From Roseovarius albus (GTDB lineage Bacteria; Pseudomonadota; Alphaproteobacteria; Rhodobacterales; Rhodobacteraceae), in NCBI RefSeq assembly GCF_900172335.1, contig NZ_FWFX01000010.1:91861-155860 (forward strand): 64,000 nt of DNA, in the 5' to 3' direction. Of this stretch, positions 34,853-44,722 are shown one piece after another. Made by a program: the position numbers and the translations under genes. The notes beneath the pieces were generated by a model that had not been told where the DNA came from, searched no databases, and was given only the letters and a program-made list of their open reading frames with translations. Each line of letters starts with the position of its first letter. Within the stretch, counting starts at the first letter, position 1.

Positions 34853-36916
34853 TTATGTTTCGCTAAAAGCCCCGGCGGCATGGCCGAAACGCAGGAAATC
34901 ATCTATGGATCTTCGGATGTTATCAGCCCGGACACTCCAGGCTGCGCGGTTATATGCCCCCACCTGATCACCGTTTTCTGCCCCGCGCAGAAGCGCTGGA
35001 TGCGTACAGGGACTTAGCGCCATGTAGGCTGGGTCCGCATACCGGGTGCTTTCAAAAACCGGAGACGGCTCGCGCATGCAGCGATATAGCCGGGGCACAA
35101 GTGCACTGGGTGGCACATAAGAAAACCGGATGCAGCCGATCTGGCGGAAAGTTGCCTCAACCTCAGGGGCCGTCTGGCCCACAAACAACGTATCTGATGT
35201 TGCAAGCCGTTCATCTGCACCTGTCGCTACACCAAAGCCTTCAGGTCGGACACGTGCACCATCGGCAAAAGCCGAGGTCTGGACGCGCCCCAATATGGTG
35301 CACCGATCAAAGCTGGCAGTAACTCGTTCAGAACCGGCCACCGGGGCAAAGGCAATCGTGTTTGTATCGCCTGCATCCAAGATGCATTCGCCAAACCGAA
35401 TATCTGTGTCTTCCGCAACCTCTACCGGTCCAGTGATTGTACGATCTATTCGCACTGCAGCGCCGACCATTAGACTATTCAATGACAAGGCACCGGGAGA
35501 AACGGGCTCTCCCGACGTTCTCAGTGCTAGCCCGGGTACCATCGTACAATCTCTTAGGGTAAAGGCAGCGCCCGTGCCGGTGACAGAGATCCCACGCCGG
35601 TTAAGTCGAAGACCATTCAATTCCACACTGGCATCATCACCCAAATCAAATCGCAGGCCAGCATTGCCAATCCGAATGGTGGGGAAGGCCCCGTTTCGCG
35701 CCACGATGCGCAAGGTTTCACCTGTGGGCACCGAAATTGTCCCGTTTGCGCGATAGTGGCTTGAACGGCTGAGCGTGAAATCTCCGCGCCCTCCTGCACC
35801 GTTCACGGCGGCAACTATCTCGGTTGAAGGTGTAATGTTCGTTGGCGCATTCAATATTGGTAACGAGGCAATCCGATCATGCTCTCCCCCGCCCAATTCA
35901 AGCGGCTGCGCAAAATGGCAAGAGACAACAACAGATCCGCTTAGATTTGGGTCGACGACCAATCGCCCAAGCTCAGGGTCGACCAGCGTCAGGCCGGGAA
36001 TACCTCCCGTGCGAGTCCAATCTGGTTCCGGCACCCCCGGCGTCGCCCGACTGCCAAGGTTGGCTGCGCAAATGGTGTTAGGATCCAATTCCGAGTTGCC
36101 GACCCAAATCCGGATGGATCGGCCGTCGCCGACGTATGCACTTGGATCTTCGGCCATGATCGAACGTAAAATTGGTGACGGGTGGCGCAGATTAGTGGTC
36201 GGATCCGGGCGAGTGAAAAGCTGCGCGTCGTATTGCAACGGGTGAAAGCGAAAATCGCGCCGCCCAGTGACAGGACGCAATCGATGGCGGGTGATAGATA
36301 CTGAACGCAGGCGCCACAGATACAGGCCTATATTGCCAAGATTCCAGCGCCCTCCGTGAGTGTCGATGCGCCGTACCTCGACATTACGTGCTGTTCTCTC
36401 AAACGCGGTTCCCAGACGCGCGAGCTCAGGTCTTGAGCGCATATTTATGGTTAGCCCCATATCCAGATGCGGGAGGCGCAACGTCTGGGCATGTGCCAAT
36501 AGTTTCCAGAATTCAACGGCATGGACGGGCCAGCCAGAGCTGTCTGCAGCAGCCTGCTCCAGTGCTGACAATGTTCCCTTGCGGGCGCGTAGCTCCAATG
36601 CGTTGGCGACGCGGGCACGCATGTCTATGCCTTCGGGTATATCGGCAAGCCCTCGAACCCCGAGCAATTCGCCGAGATAGGGGATCACCCAAGGCGCGCA
36701 AGTCTCGATGAACGCATTGGCATAGTGATCTTCCAACCCCTCATCTGCGATCTGTGCTTCGCGCGCAATGAGAGAAGCAAGCGTACGTAAGGGGCCGAAA
36801 TCTTCGATGTCGCGGGCATCCCCAAACGGGCGTTGTTGTCGACCCGCTTCAGCATCTGCGAGACGCAAGAAAGCGGGTAACAACTCAAATAGACGATCTG
36901 TACTCAGATGGGTCAT
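34853..36916 (-). CDS. tail protein I-like N-terminus with beta-rich C-terminus
   Basis: 687 residues. The first 200 resemble phage tail protein I: LPAFLRLADAEAG, an AFIETCAPWVIPYLGELLGVRG segment and a RARVANALELRARKGTLSALEQAA helix, which attach to the baseplate wedge. Residues about 380-640 are short strands (VELNGLRLNRRGISVTGTGAAFTLRDCTM) that suggest a beta-helix. It may carry or be a fibre. Its start overlaps the upstream J-like gene by four bases. Confidence 0.72.
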   Translation of the reverse strand: MTHLSTDRLFELLPAFLRLADAEAGRQQRPFGDARDIEDFGPLRTLASLIAREAQIADEGLEDHYANAFIETCAPWVIPYLGELLGVRGLADIPEGIDMRARVANALELRARKGTLSALEQAAADSSGWPVHAVEFWKLLAHAQTLRLPHLDMGLTINMRSRPELARLGTAFERTARNVEVRRIDTHGGRWNLGNIGLYLWRLRSVSITRHRLRPVTGRRDFRFHPLQYDAQLFTRPDPTTNLRHPSPILRSIMAEDPSAYVGDGRSIRIWVGNSELDPNTICAANLGSRATPGVPEPDWTRTGGIPGLTLVDPELGRLVVDPNLSGSVVVSCHFAQPLELGGGEHDRIASLPILNAPTNITPSTEIVAAVNGAGGRGDFTLSRSSHYRANGTISVPTGETLRIVARNGAFPTIRIGNAGLRFDLGDDASVELNGLRLNRRGISVTGTGAAFTLRDCTMVPGLALRTSGEPVSPGALSLNSLMVGAAVRIDRTITGPVEVAEDTDIRFGECILDAGDTNTIAFAPVAGSERVTASFDRCTILGRVQTSAFADGARVRPEGFGVATGADERLATSDTLFVGQTAPEVEATFRQIGCIRFSYVPPSALVPRLYRCMREPSPVFESTRYADPAYMALSPCTHPALLRGAENGDQVGAYNRAAWSVRADNIRRSIDDFLRFGHAAGAFSET

Positions 36917-39606
36917 GACGTGTGCTCCAACCTGGTCGCGGCAATGTCGATTGTCAGAAGCTCAGCCGGATCCGGGATCACCCCATCAAGTGAAGGTTGC
37001 GGCCGAGCCGAGCCCAAACGCTGATGCAGGAACTCGGCCTGCCCGGTGCGATAAAGTGCATCCAGATCAACCCCATCGACCCCATCAACGGACTGCAGAA
37101 CCGATATCACTTGAGCGCGGCTGACATTTTGCCCCAGAGCTCGCGCTTCAAATCCAAAGCCACTTGCAAGTGCTGCATAGGCCGCTTCCAATACGTCATC
37201 CGCATTGTGGCGCTCGTTGACGAAAAGCCCTGCTTTCACGGTAAAAGTGACTGGTTGGTAATTGCGCACTGTCACGCGAACATCTGCCTCCCCTGCAGCA
37301 GCCAGTGCATCGCGCAGGTTAGCCATGTCTTCGCCGTCATCCGGCAACAAGGCCCCTTGCTGCCCGGCTACGGTTACAAAGATCGGTCGGGCGAAGCCAT
37401 CAAATGTCCAATCCGCCCGCGCTTTCGCAACTGCGGCAAACCCTCGGGCAAAGTCTTCGTAATCTCGCAATGAGACAACGCGCCCCAATGTCAAAACTTT
37501 TAGCGGAGCATTGGTGCGAGCATCTTCCAACTCTTCTGCATCGGCTGCCCCTGAGGGGGCCAACGGATTCCAGACGGATTTGAGGCCTGCGGGTTTGGTT
37601 GCCAACAGCGACAATTGTCCGGCCTCAAGCATCCCATCAAGGCCTGCACCTTTGCGATAAGACGCGTGGATATTATCCTGTCCAGTTGGTACGCGAAGAC
37701 CATTAATACCATCGCCAAAGATGATTGATGCGACGCCACTTTCGGAAATACGCAGCAAGTAGTGTCGATCTTCGCTGCCGCTGTTGCGAAAGTCATCAAC
37801 CAGATCCCACAACACGCCATTCACACGGACTTCAAGCGCGGGGGCCATGCCGGTTTCGGACTTGGCGGCAACATGCGTCAAAGGTATGGATTTCAGGGCA
37901 AATGTCGCAAATGCGCGCGTGGCATCACCATCGCCAAGGATTTCCTGAACCGTTTCACCATGGGTTGCCTCGGCAACGTTGGCGCTCAGACTGACCGTGT
38001 TGCGCAGATAGGTAAATGACGGCTGCCGTGTAAAAGTCAGAACTGAAACACCATTTTGCAGCGTATTGTCCTGCAACGTCAGGATTTCTGAAACCATGAC
38101 ACCGGTCAGATCAGCGCGCTCGCCAGTTAGGGCAATCCTCTTGCCGGCAACCAGTTCCGGTTCTGCCGTACTGAGCACTACCTGATCTGCTCCAATTCCA
38201 TCCACCGTCGTACCGACATCGCCTTCGATCGGCAAGGCCGCAAGATCCAGCATTTCAGGCGCCGCATAAATCGAAGTGCGCCGGATCGAAAAGCTTGATG
38301 CAGCATGGGTGCCATTAGGACCGGTCAAGGTGGCGTTGATTTCGATCCGGGTGACCTTGGCAGACATACCGTAAGCTTCGACAGAGATCGGCTCAACGGA
38401 ATGCACTGGCGAGATGCCTTCATGGGTCGCGTCCCGCACCAGAACATGCGTGCCAGCAACAATATCCGTATATTCTCGATCCAGGTACACAAACACATGC
38501 CCTTCTGGGGGCTCGCTATCCAAAACAGCAGCTTGTGTGCTGGTTATTGCACCCGGTGGTGGAACGTTTCCAGTTCCCGTTGGGGCAATTAACACCGCCA
38601 ATGGCGCAGGTTGTGTCACGGAAGTATTTCCAAAACATCCTGCCCGCACTTTCATCAAGGCAGGCACGATGGGGGCAAAGGCAGACGTCAGATCAATCTT
38701 GCTGATCGCGGCCGTCAATACAGCATAAGAGGTTTGAGTGTACTGCGTTGCCGTCGACAGCGCCGATGTTGACCAGCCACCCGATCCAAGGGCCCAAGAT
38801 AGTGTATCCGTTGTCATTGCGATACCTGAAACCCAACTCAAAACAGGAGCCATCAATATAAATTCAATCGGCGCAGGAGCGGTTGGATTGGCTGAAAGTT
38901 CGATCAGCCGATCACCACCCTTCTTCGGATCAATCTTTACGATATTGCGTAAAAAACCATCGCGCTCAGCCTCGGTAAAGGCTTGCGGGACACCATCACG
39001 CAAGAACATGACGGGATCGCCCAGCTTGACGGCCTCCGCCGAAGCCGCCAAGCGTAGGCTAGTCGTATTCGCATCCAGCAACTGATCAGAAAACAAACGC
39101 GGTTTCAGGGCATTCCAACGATGAAACGCCAACAGTGGCTCAATCGTTTCGAATAGCTGTGGCAGCTCTCCATCTCGCGGGATGGATCTGACTTGGAGCC
39201 CGGTGTCATATTCCAGCGGTGCGTCGGGCGCCTCTTTGTCTTCGGCAACAAAAGCCATGAAGGAGGCGGCAGCCTTGGCAGGGGCCAATTGGTACCCGAT
39301 TAACCGTGCGTGATCCCGGATACTGCGACGCTCGGTTGCTGTGGCCAGATAGGCCTCATTCGCTGTGCGTTCGCCGTAGAATGTCAATGTATCCAGAACG
39401 GCGGCCCAGGCATCAAGCAGGCCAAGCGTGATGTCGCCATTTTCACGAGCGCCCAAATCGGCAAGACCCAGTCGATTGGCATCAGCAAGTCCGCGCTGCA
39501 TTGATCTGTAGAACGCGGAATGCGTCCCAATCCGGGCAGAGATTTCGCGCAGACCCGGACGGTTATCGATCTCAACCGGAGTAGGTTTTCGTTGTGAGCT
39601 GGTCAT
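36913..39606 (-). CDS. baseplate wedge protein J-like (second copy)
   Basis: 897 residues. It fits the large putative baseplate-assembly proteins of eCIS loci (Afp12/Pvc12 type): N-terminal TLTFYGERTANEAYLATATERRSIRDHARLIGYQ, a central region with IIFGDGINGLRVPTGQDNIHASYRKG, and a J-like end LTLGRVVSLRDYEDFARGFAAVAKARADW. With the 822-residue paralogue it should form the wedge heterodimer around the hub. It overlaps its neighbours by four bases on both sides. Confidence 0.78.
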   Translation of the reverse strand: MTSSQRKPTPVEIDNRPGLREISARIGTHSAFYRSMQRGLADANRLGLADLGARENGDITLGLLDAWAAVLDTLTFYGERTANEAYLATATERRSIRDHARLIGYQLAPAKAAASFMAFVAEDKEAPDAPLEYDTGLQVRSIPRDGELPQLFETIEPLLAFHRWNALKPRLFSDQLLDANTTSLRLAASAEAVKLGDPVMFLRDGVPQAFTEAERDGFLRNIVKIDPKKGGDRLIELSANPTAPAPIEFILMAPVLSWVSGIAMTTDTLSWALGSGGWSTSALSTATQYTQTSYAVLTAAISKIDLTSAFAPIVPALMKVRAGCFGNTSVTQPAPLAVLIAPTGTGNVPPPGAITSTQAAVLDSEPPEGHVFVYLDREYTDIVAGTHVLVRDATHEGISPVHSVEPISVEAYGMSAKVTRIEINATLTGPNGTHAASSFSIRRTSIYAAPEMLDLAALPIEGDVGTTVDGIGADQVVLSTAEPELVAGKRIALTGERADLTGVMVSEILTLQDNTLQNGVSVLTFTRQPSFTYLRNTVSLSANVAEATHGETVQEILGDGDATRAFATFALKSIPLTHVAAKSETGMAPALEVRVNGVLWDLVDDFRNSGSEDRHYLLRISESGVASIIFGDGINGLRVPTGQDNIHASYRKGAGLDGMLEAGQLSLLATKPAGLKSVWNPLAPSGAADAEELEDARTNAPLKVLTLGRVVSLRDYEDFARGFAAVAKARADWTFDGFARPIFVTVAGQQGALLPDDGEDMANLRDALAAAGEADVRVTVRNYQPVTFTVKAGLFVNERHNADDVLEAAYAALASGFGFEARALGQNVSRAQVISVLQSVDGVDGVDLDALYRTGQAEFLHQRLGSARPQPSLDGVIPDPAELLTIDIAATRLEHTS

Positions 39607-42071
39607 CTTCCACCCTCCGCTAATATGACAAGTTTGCCTTGATCGGGATGATTGGGATTATTTGCCAAGACCGGAATTTCTCGGGGGCCAAACGTCAGAA
39701 CCCCATCGCCTATTGCGCTGGATGTGCTTGAGGCCGCGCGCCGAAATTCCAAAACCTGTACATCGCGCACACCCTGAATGCCCATTGCCTGCCGATAGAT
39801 GTGAGATAGATAGATACGCGATGAAAACGTGACATTATCTGGGTGGAAAAAGGCCAGTTGCCCGTCGCGCATATAGCCCGTGGAAAATGCCTCTTCCAAA
39901 GCCTCTGCAATGTCCTCGGCAAAATGATTCATGTCGACGCAGGCCTTAAGCTCAACATTCAAGGGCACATAGATCGGCGCATCGATGGTCAGATCATGCC
40001 CCATCATCCGAAATGGTTCCAAATAGGTCAGCAGCGTGGTCTTAAAGCCATCGTCCACCTCAAGGCTGCCGAGCCTGTCCACCGATAAAAAAATCGCCGA
40101 CCACCCCCCCAACCATCGTTTGCGAGCATGGGCGCGCTGCACATCCGGATGCGCATTCAAAAGTGCTTCGTAATCGGAAAGAGTGACGGCACGTTTTTGC
40201 TTCAGAAAGCTGACGGGTGCACGTTGACGTGCCTCATCAATCGTCTCACGCCGCGCTCCTCCGAGAGCTGGCAAAGGGTTGCTGACACGCTCAACATTCG
40301 CCAATGCCAGAGGAGAGGCCGCGACATGAGCTAGAGCATTCGCACCAATGTTGCCAATAGGACCGACACCAACCCGGTAGTGTGCGGAGAACGCATCCTC
40401 GGCCCGTGGTGTTTGGCCGTGCGACGAAGGTACGTCCCCATGCCCACGGCCAAAACGCAATGTAGTTGTCCCATCTATAGCCACCTCAGGTACGAAGACT
40501 AATGCTGTCGGGCCCTCAGCTAGCAAATCCCGGCGCGGCAACCAGCTGTCAGGTTCATGTGTTGATGTCAGGTGGAGCGCTGCGGTGGTTTTTGCCGGGT
40601 TAACCTGCAACACCTGCGCCGCTGACACTAATGGCTCGCCCATTTCAAACGAGCCTGCGGAAAAGGTTAGGTTTTTGTGCAGCAACGTTGGCGCAAAGGG
40701 ACGTTGACGATCAAGCGCACTCAAGGCTTTGGGCGGTCCGGGCAAGGCTGGGTCGGGGACTTCTGGATCGGTGCGATGAGGCGCTGTTCCTAGCTCCTCG
40801 GGTACAGGCAGAGTAAATCCATGATCGGCCACTACGATGTTCCCAAGCGCATGAGCTAACTCCTGGCCAGCAGGTCGTTGACCGACACACAATGTAAATT
40901 TCAGCGCATCTTCTGGCCCCCAACTGATCCGATGTACCCGCAATGGAGCCCCCGAGATAACTTCCAGCGGATCCTCCATCGTTTCAGGATCTGCGTTTAA
41001 CCGCACGGCTTGACGGTGGTCTGGATCGGCATCTTCTGAACGTCCGGTTGCAGGGTCACGTTCCTCGACAAGAACCAAAATATCGCCTGCAGCCAATGCC
41101 AGGTTTTGATCGGGGTCGCGGACCCAGGCTTCGGTGGCACCTTGTGCCAGAATGGCATCAGGGTCCCCCCAGTGGTGAAGCGCGATCCGGTTGTGGGCCT
41201 GACGCAAAATCATGTCATGCGCAGGTTCAAATATCTGAGCGCCTTGTGTATGGGCCTCTGCCAATCGATCCTGTGTTACAACCTCGGCCCCAAGACGCGG
41301 CGTGCGCGTGACAAAAGCCAGATCTTCCCTTGCCAAAGGTACATTGGCAGCAGAAACTTCGACATTTGCCAATACCCGGGCTGAGGCGCCATTATGCATC
41401 TGATAGCCCACCAGCCGCGCATGACGCGCTGCTGATTGGCGCAATCGGGCAGTTTCAAGCGTGTATTCCGTAGTGATCTTATCCAGCTTGTAAGATAGCT
41501 CGTCCCCCAAGGCTGCCATCCATTCGACCAACGTCATTTCCAACGATGCCGGATGGCGTTCAGTCATATCTGGTGTGTTGACCGCAAGTCGATCCAACAT
41601 CATCGAGCGGTAACTCTCAAAGTCGCGGGCAAGATAATCCAGTCGCGGTTCTGGCTCCGGCGCCCCCGGGCCATCTGCATCTGCCTCGCAATCCAGATCA
41701 GTGTCGCAATGGACACGAAAGCGAAAATTGATTCCACGAAGGATCGGATCAAAATCCGGCAACGCTGGATCAATGGTCAAGGTGTAGCGCGAGAAGTCGC
41801 CCTCTTGCGTGAAGGTCAAATCAAGATCATCGCCGTTCATTGCTACGGCTTCGACTGCGATGCCTCTGATCCGGTCGCCCCCACTGACAATGAAATCCGA
41901 GGGGCCGAGTGCTGTAGCAGGGACGCCACCCGGCCCGGGCGTGTCTTTGACAAACCGAAGGGTCGCGACGGCCCCATTAATTTCGATGCCAGCGATCCCA
42001 TTTACTGACGCAGTCGAAGCGGCCAGCGCCTCGCGGCGTTCATCTAGAAATGTCCGCGTGCGTTGTGTCAT
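39603..42071 (-). CDS. baseplate wedge protein J-like (first copy)
   Basis: 822 residues, of the Afp11/Pvc11 type. Features are RLDYLARDFESYRSMMLDRLAVNTPDMTERHPASLEMTLVEWMAALGDELSYKLDKITTEYTLETARLRQSAARHARLVGYQMHNG, given here as the region around residues 140-235, and a late KRAVTLSDYEALLNAHPDVQRAHARKRW typical of J proteins. It begins one base after the gp25-like stop and overlaps the next J-like gene by four bases. Confidence 0.78.
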   Translation of the reverse strand: MTQRTRTFLDERREALAASTASVNGIAGIEINGAVATLRFVKDTPGPGGVPATALGPSDFIVSGGDRIRGIAVEAVAMNGDDLDLTFTQEGDFSRYTLTIDPALPDFDPILRGINFRFRVHCDTDLDCEADADGPGAPEPEPRLDYLARDFESYRSMMLDRLAVNTPDMTERHPASLEMTLVEWMAALGDELSYKLDKITTEYTLETARLRQSAARHARLVGYQMHNGASARVLANVEVSAANVPLAREDLAFVTRTPRLGAEVVTQDRLAEAHTQGAQIFEPAHDMILRQAHNRIALHHWGDPDAILAQGATEAWVRDPDQNLALAAGDILVLVEERDPATGRSEDADPDHRQAVRLNADPETMEDPLEVISGAPLRVHRISWGPEDALKFTLCVGQRPAGQELAHALGNIVVADHGFTLPVPEELGTAPHRTDPEVPDPALPGPPKALSALDRQRPFAPTLLHKNLTFSAGSFEMGEPLVSAAQVLQVNPAKTTAALHLTSTHEPDSWLPRRDLLAEGPTALVFVPEVAIDGTTTLRFGRGHGDVPSSHGQTPRAEDAFSAHYRVGVGPIGNIGANALAHVAASPLALANVERVSNPLPALGGARRETIDEARQRAPVSFLKQKRAVTLSDYEALLNAHPDVQRAHARKRWLGGWSAIFLSVDRLGSLEVDDGFKTTLLTYLEPFRMMGHDLTIDAPIYVPLNVELKACVDMNHFAEDIAEALEEAFSTGYMRDGQLAFFHPDNVTFSSRIYLSHIYRQAMGIQGVRDVQVLEFRRAASSTSSAIGDGVLTFGPREIPVLANNPNHPDQGKLVILAEGGR

Positions 42072-42072
42072 G

Positions 42073-42438
42073 TCAGCCCACCCCTCTCACAAAGGTTTCG
42101 ATCTGACGGTCCTCCTCACCAACAAGCGCATAAGTCACATTGATCTCCAGAACTCCCTCGTCGCGTGTAATTGTCAGATCTTCGAGCACCAACACATCTG
42201 AGAGGTATCGCTGTACAGCGGTTCGGATCAGAAAATCCGCCGCTGTTTCCAGTGCCTCAGAATTTCCATCAAACAGCATGTCAGGCACACCCGAGCCGAA
42301 CTCGGGCCGCATCACTCGTTCCCCGGGCACGGTGAAGAGCACGGCCTGCAACAGGTTACGCACACGTATTGCTTTGTCTTCCGTATTGCCGGTTCGCCCG
42401 GATCCGTCAGGGCCAAAGGGATATGTCAAATAGGGCAT
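42073..42438 (-). CDS. gp25/GPW-like baseplate wedge protein
   Basis: 121 residues, the usual size. The sequence has the family's core: VRNLLQAVLFTVPGERVMRPEFGSGVPDMLFD, followed by AVQRYLSDVLVLEDLTI. gp25-like proteins join the baseplate wedge to the sheath and mark contractile systems. It lies between the PAAR-like gene and the J-like genes in the order seen in other contractile tail clusters. Confidence 0.85.
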   Translation of the reverse strand: MPYLTYPFGPDGSGRTGNTEDKAIRVRNLLQAVLFTVPGERVMRPEFGSGVPDMLFDGNSEALETAADFLIRTAVQRYLSDVLVLEDLTITRDEGVLEINVTYALVGEEDRQIETFVRGVG

Positions 42439-42451
42439 TGGATGTCCTTCC

Positions 42452-42781
42452 CTACTGCCCGCTCACGCGGGTTTGTTGCATGACAGTCATCGGTGTGCCC
42501 TGCGTGCCCAAAGGCCCAAGGGTGACCCCCTGCGAGGTTGACATAAGGGCCGATTGCCCCTCGATCCGAACTCGCGTTGCGGGCGTGGTCCACTGCACCT
42601 GCGTGCAGGGCTTCGGTCCACTTTCCGGTGTGGAAAACGGACAACCAGAAATCATGTAAGTGTGTGACAAGGTCGTTGCGGGCTGCCCCCCCAATGTGAC
42701 CCGGGTCGAGGCCACCGTTGGTGTGGCCTGACCCCCATGTGTGCACAACACTTGCGCCCCCTGATGCAGCAGGAAAGACAT
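42452..42781 (-). CDS. PAAR-like spike-tip protein
   Basis: 109 residues. MSFLLHQGAQVLCTHGGQATP and later GCPFSTPESGPKPCTQVQW, with several Cys and His, match DUF4280/PAAR-like proteins, which form the sharp metal-binding cone at the tip of the spike. It overlaps the spike gene by one base (TGATG), supporting a shared complex. Confidence 0.75.
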   Translation of the reverse strand: MSFLLHQGAQVLCTHGGQATPTVASTRVTLGGQPATTLSHTYMISGCPFSTPESGPKPCTQVQWTTPATRVRIEGQSALMSTSQGVTLGPLGTQGTPMTVMQQTRVSGQ

Positions 42782-43278
42782 CAGACCACCTCCAGTGCGC
42801 CGGAATTCACACTAACTTGTGGGCCGGTAAGCTCGACTTTCGCGCCCGCGGTTCCTTCCAAAGTGATGCCCTGCGCGGTGATCGTGATCTTGTTGCCCGC
42901 TGCGGTTTCGATCACAACCGGTGCCGCCGGATTCAGTTCATCCACAGTCATTGTAGCCACTGGTGTTTTGATCATTTTGGTAAAGGGGGCCTGCGCAGGA
43001 CATTCACCCTGCCCCCAGAAACACCCTGACCAGATCGGCATATCGATGGCACCGCCTTCGAATTCGACCCAAATGTTCGCGCCAATCGGCGGGATCATAT
43101 AAAACCCCTGATCCGGCCCGGCATAGGGCACCGATGGCATGGCCCAGTTCAACGTATTGGTGCCGTATATTGATGGCACCTGAACCTGCAGACGCCCCAT
43201 CTGGTTCGGGTCGATATTGTTGACAACCGTACCGCGATATTTGCCATAGGCGCGCGTCTGTGAGCTTAAGTCATTCAT
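42781..43278 (-). CDS. spike/baseplate assembly protein V-like (gp5 OB-fold)
   Basis: 165 residues from the ATG at 43278, chosen because it overlaps the previous stop by four bases (ATGA); the open frame extends 21 residues more. The OB-fold segment KYRGTVVNNIDPNQMGRLQVQVPSIYG, then WAMPSVPYAGPDQGFYMIPPIGANIWVEFEGG, is typical of VgrG/gpV spike proteins. The C-terminus (ITITAQGITLEGTAGAKVELTG) is a short triple-strand beta-helix needle, which is tipped by the PAAR protein. Confidence 0.82.
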   Translation of the reverse strand: MNDLSSQTRAYGKYRGTVVNNIDPNQMGRLQVQVPSIYGTNTLNWAMPSVPYAGPDQGFYMIPPIGANIWVEFEGGAIDMPIWSGCFWGQGECPAQAPFTKMIKTPVATMTVDELNPAAPVVIETAAGNKITITAQGITLEGTAGAKVELTGPQVSVNSGALEVV

Positions 43279-44417
43279 GGTAAAATGATCGGCGTCGTAG
43301 TGCCGACCCCTTCTCTGTTCAGGGTGAAAGATTGGGTCCACGTCCCGCGTGAAATCTTCTGGATCACGCTTTGCACGTAGTAAAACCCGTCGTGATCGAA
43401 CCCAGCGCCGCGCAGACCAACAAGACCACGTGGTGTCAGGATGGCCCCATATTGCGCAGTATCAAGATCGCCTGTCACCGTAACGGTATCCAGCGATGCG
43501 TCCGATTGCGCCTGCGCCTCGCCCATGGCCTGCGCCGCAGTTGGCGCACCATTGGTGCGAAATAGATTACGACGGCTGGTTGTACCATTGGCCAATGCTG
43601 GTCGCGCAGCCAACGGTGGGCGCAGTGGAATGACTGATTGCACCGGGATGGTTTGCCCGGTCTGACGGTCCTGCACCTGACCCGAGACGCTGCCTGCTTC
43701 GGATTCCGCATTTTCGATATTGAGACCCGACACATTGGTTTCCGGTCCCATATCTGTAGTGATTGCAGCTTGCGGTGCGCCAAGACGCGGTTTGGGCCCC
43801 CAATATGCTGTTGAGGTCAGCGGCAAGGGCCCGGGAATGAGAGTAAATATCGCATCATGCGCCTCGGCCAGTTCAGTCAGATAGGCAAAATCCGTAGCGC
43901 GCTGCATTGGAACGCGGTCCAATGGATTGGGTCGTTCGGCGGTCATTGGGGGAATGACTGTCGGGATCACCCCATATTGGGTGTACTTCAGCAAAATCAG
44001 CGCAGCAATCTCACCCGGTCCTTGTGCCGGATGCTGGGCCTCTACCTCTTCACGATCCATGACAAAGCTCATGTCCTTGCCGCGCACTGCCAGCTTTGCC
44101 GTTGTCTCGCCTTCGGCTGGGGTAAATTCCGCCTGTTCAATGATGCCGTCCATCAACACATTGGGGCGGATCCCGATGGTGGCGGTGATCACGACACGCG
44201 ACCCGGCCTGCAGTCCTGGCTCTGCCATGATCGGAAAGGCCCCAGCGATGGTACCAGAACGTCCAGCTTCAAACACAAGTTCAAATCCTGACCGTTCGCT
44301 ATCCGATGCTGCAATCTCGGCCGAGGCGAAATGTTCCATCACCAGAGCACTGGCGGGGCGGGGAACACCCTGCCCGATCAAAAGAGTCATATGTGCGCCA
44401 AGCAACTGGTCAAGCAT
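43275..44417 (-). CDS. tail hub protein D-like (gp27-like half of a VgrG)
   Basis: 380 residues. It has the gpD/gp27-like hub structure: SGFELVFEAGRSG, then LMDGIIEQAEFTPAEGETTAKLAVRGKDMSFVMDREEV and TDFAYLTELAEAHDAIFTLIPGPL, with a final WTQSFTLNREG. Hub and spike are separate genes here and overlap by four bases, while a type VI VgrG joins them. It binds the tube end and the LysM-like protein encoded before it. Confidence 0.78.
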   Translation of the reverse strand: MLDQLLGAHMTLLIGQGVPRPASALVMEHFASAEIAASDSERSGFELVFEAGRSGTIAGAFPIMAEPGLQAGSRVVITATIGIRPNVLMDGIIEQAEFTPAEGETTAKLAVRGKDMSFVMDREEVEAQHPAQGPGEIAALILLKYTQYGVIPTVIPPMTAERPNPLDRVPMQRATDFAYLTELAEAHDAIFTLIPGPLPLTSTAYWGPKPRLGAPQAAITTDMGPETNVSGLNIENAESEAGSVSGQVQDRQTGQTIPVQSVIPLRPPLAARPALANGTTSRRNLFRTNGAPTAAQAMGEAQAQSDASLDTVTVTGDLDTAQYGAILTPRGLVGLRGAGFDHDGFYYVQSVIQKISRGTWTQSFTLNREGVGTTTPIILP

Positions 44418-44421
44418 GGGA

Positions 44422-44712
44422 TCACTCCGGGTCTATCAGTGTCAGGTTCAATCGTCGCCCGGTCATCGCGGTCAGGCTGGGCAACTCATTTGGGGTTGGA
44501 TTGGCATCACCAACACGCCAAAACTGGTCGGCGGCACCGATGCTACGATGCGCCACAAGGTCCAGTCTGTCCCCGGGCTGAACCTTGACCTGTGCGATCG
44601 GCACTTTACCTTGCGGAATGATGCGTCGCGCGACATAGGCAACCTCTCGCCCTGCTGCATCGGTTAAAGACTTGATTGGCAAATTGTGGTATCGGCTGAA
44701 TTTGTTGAACAT
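44422..44712 (-). CDS. LysM-like/tail protein X-like baseplate protein
   Basis: 96 residues. A short LysM-type fold is indicated by PQGKVPIAQVKVQPGDRLDLVAHRSIGAADQFWRVGDANP, as in phage tail protein X. It follows the tube-associated Pvc7-like gene and precedes the hub gene by four bases, the position of the LysM-containing component in other contractile tails. Confidence 0.68.
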   Translation of the reverse strand: MFNKFSRYHNLPIKSLTDAAGREVAYVARRIIPQGKVPIAQVKVQPGDRLDLVAHRSIGAADQFWRVGDANPTPNELPSLTAMTGRRLNLTLIDPE

Positions 44713-44722
44713 ATTGATTTTC

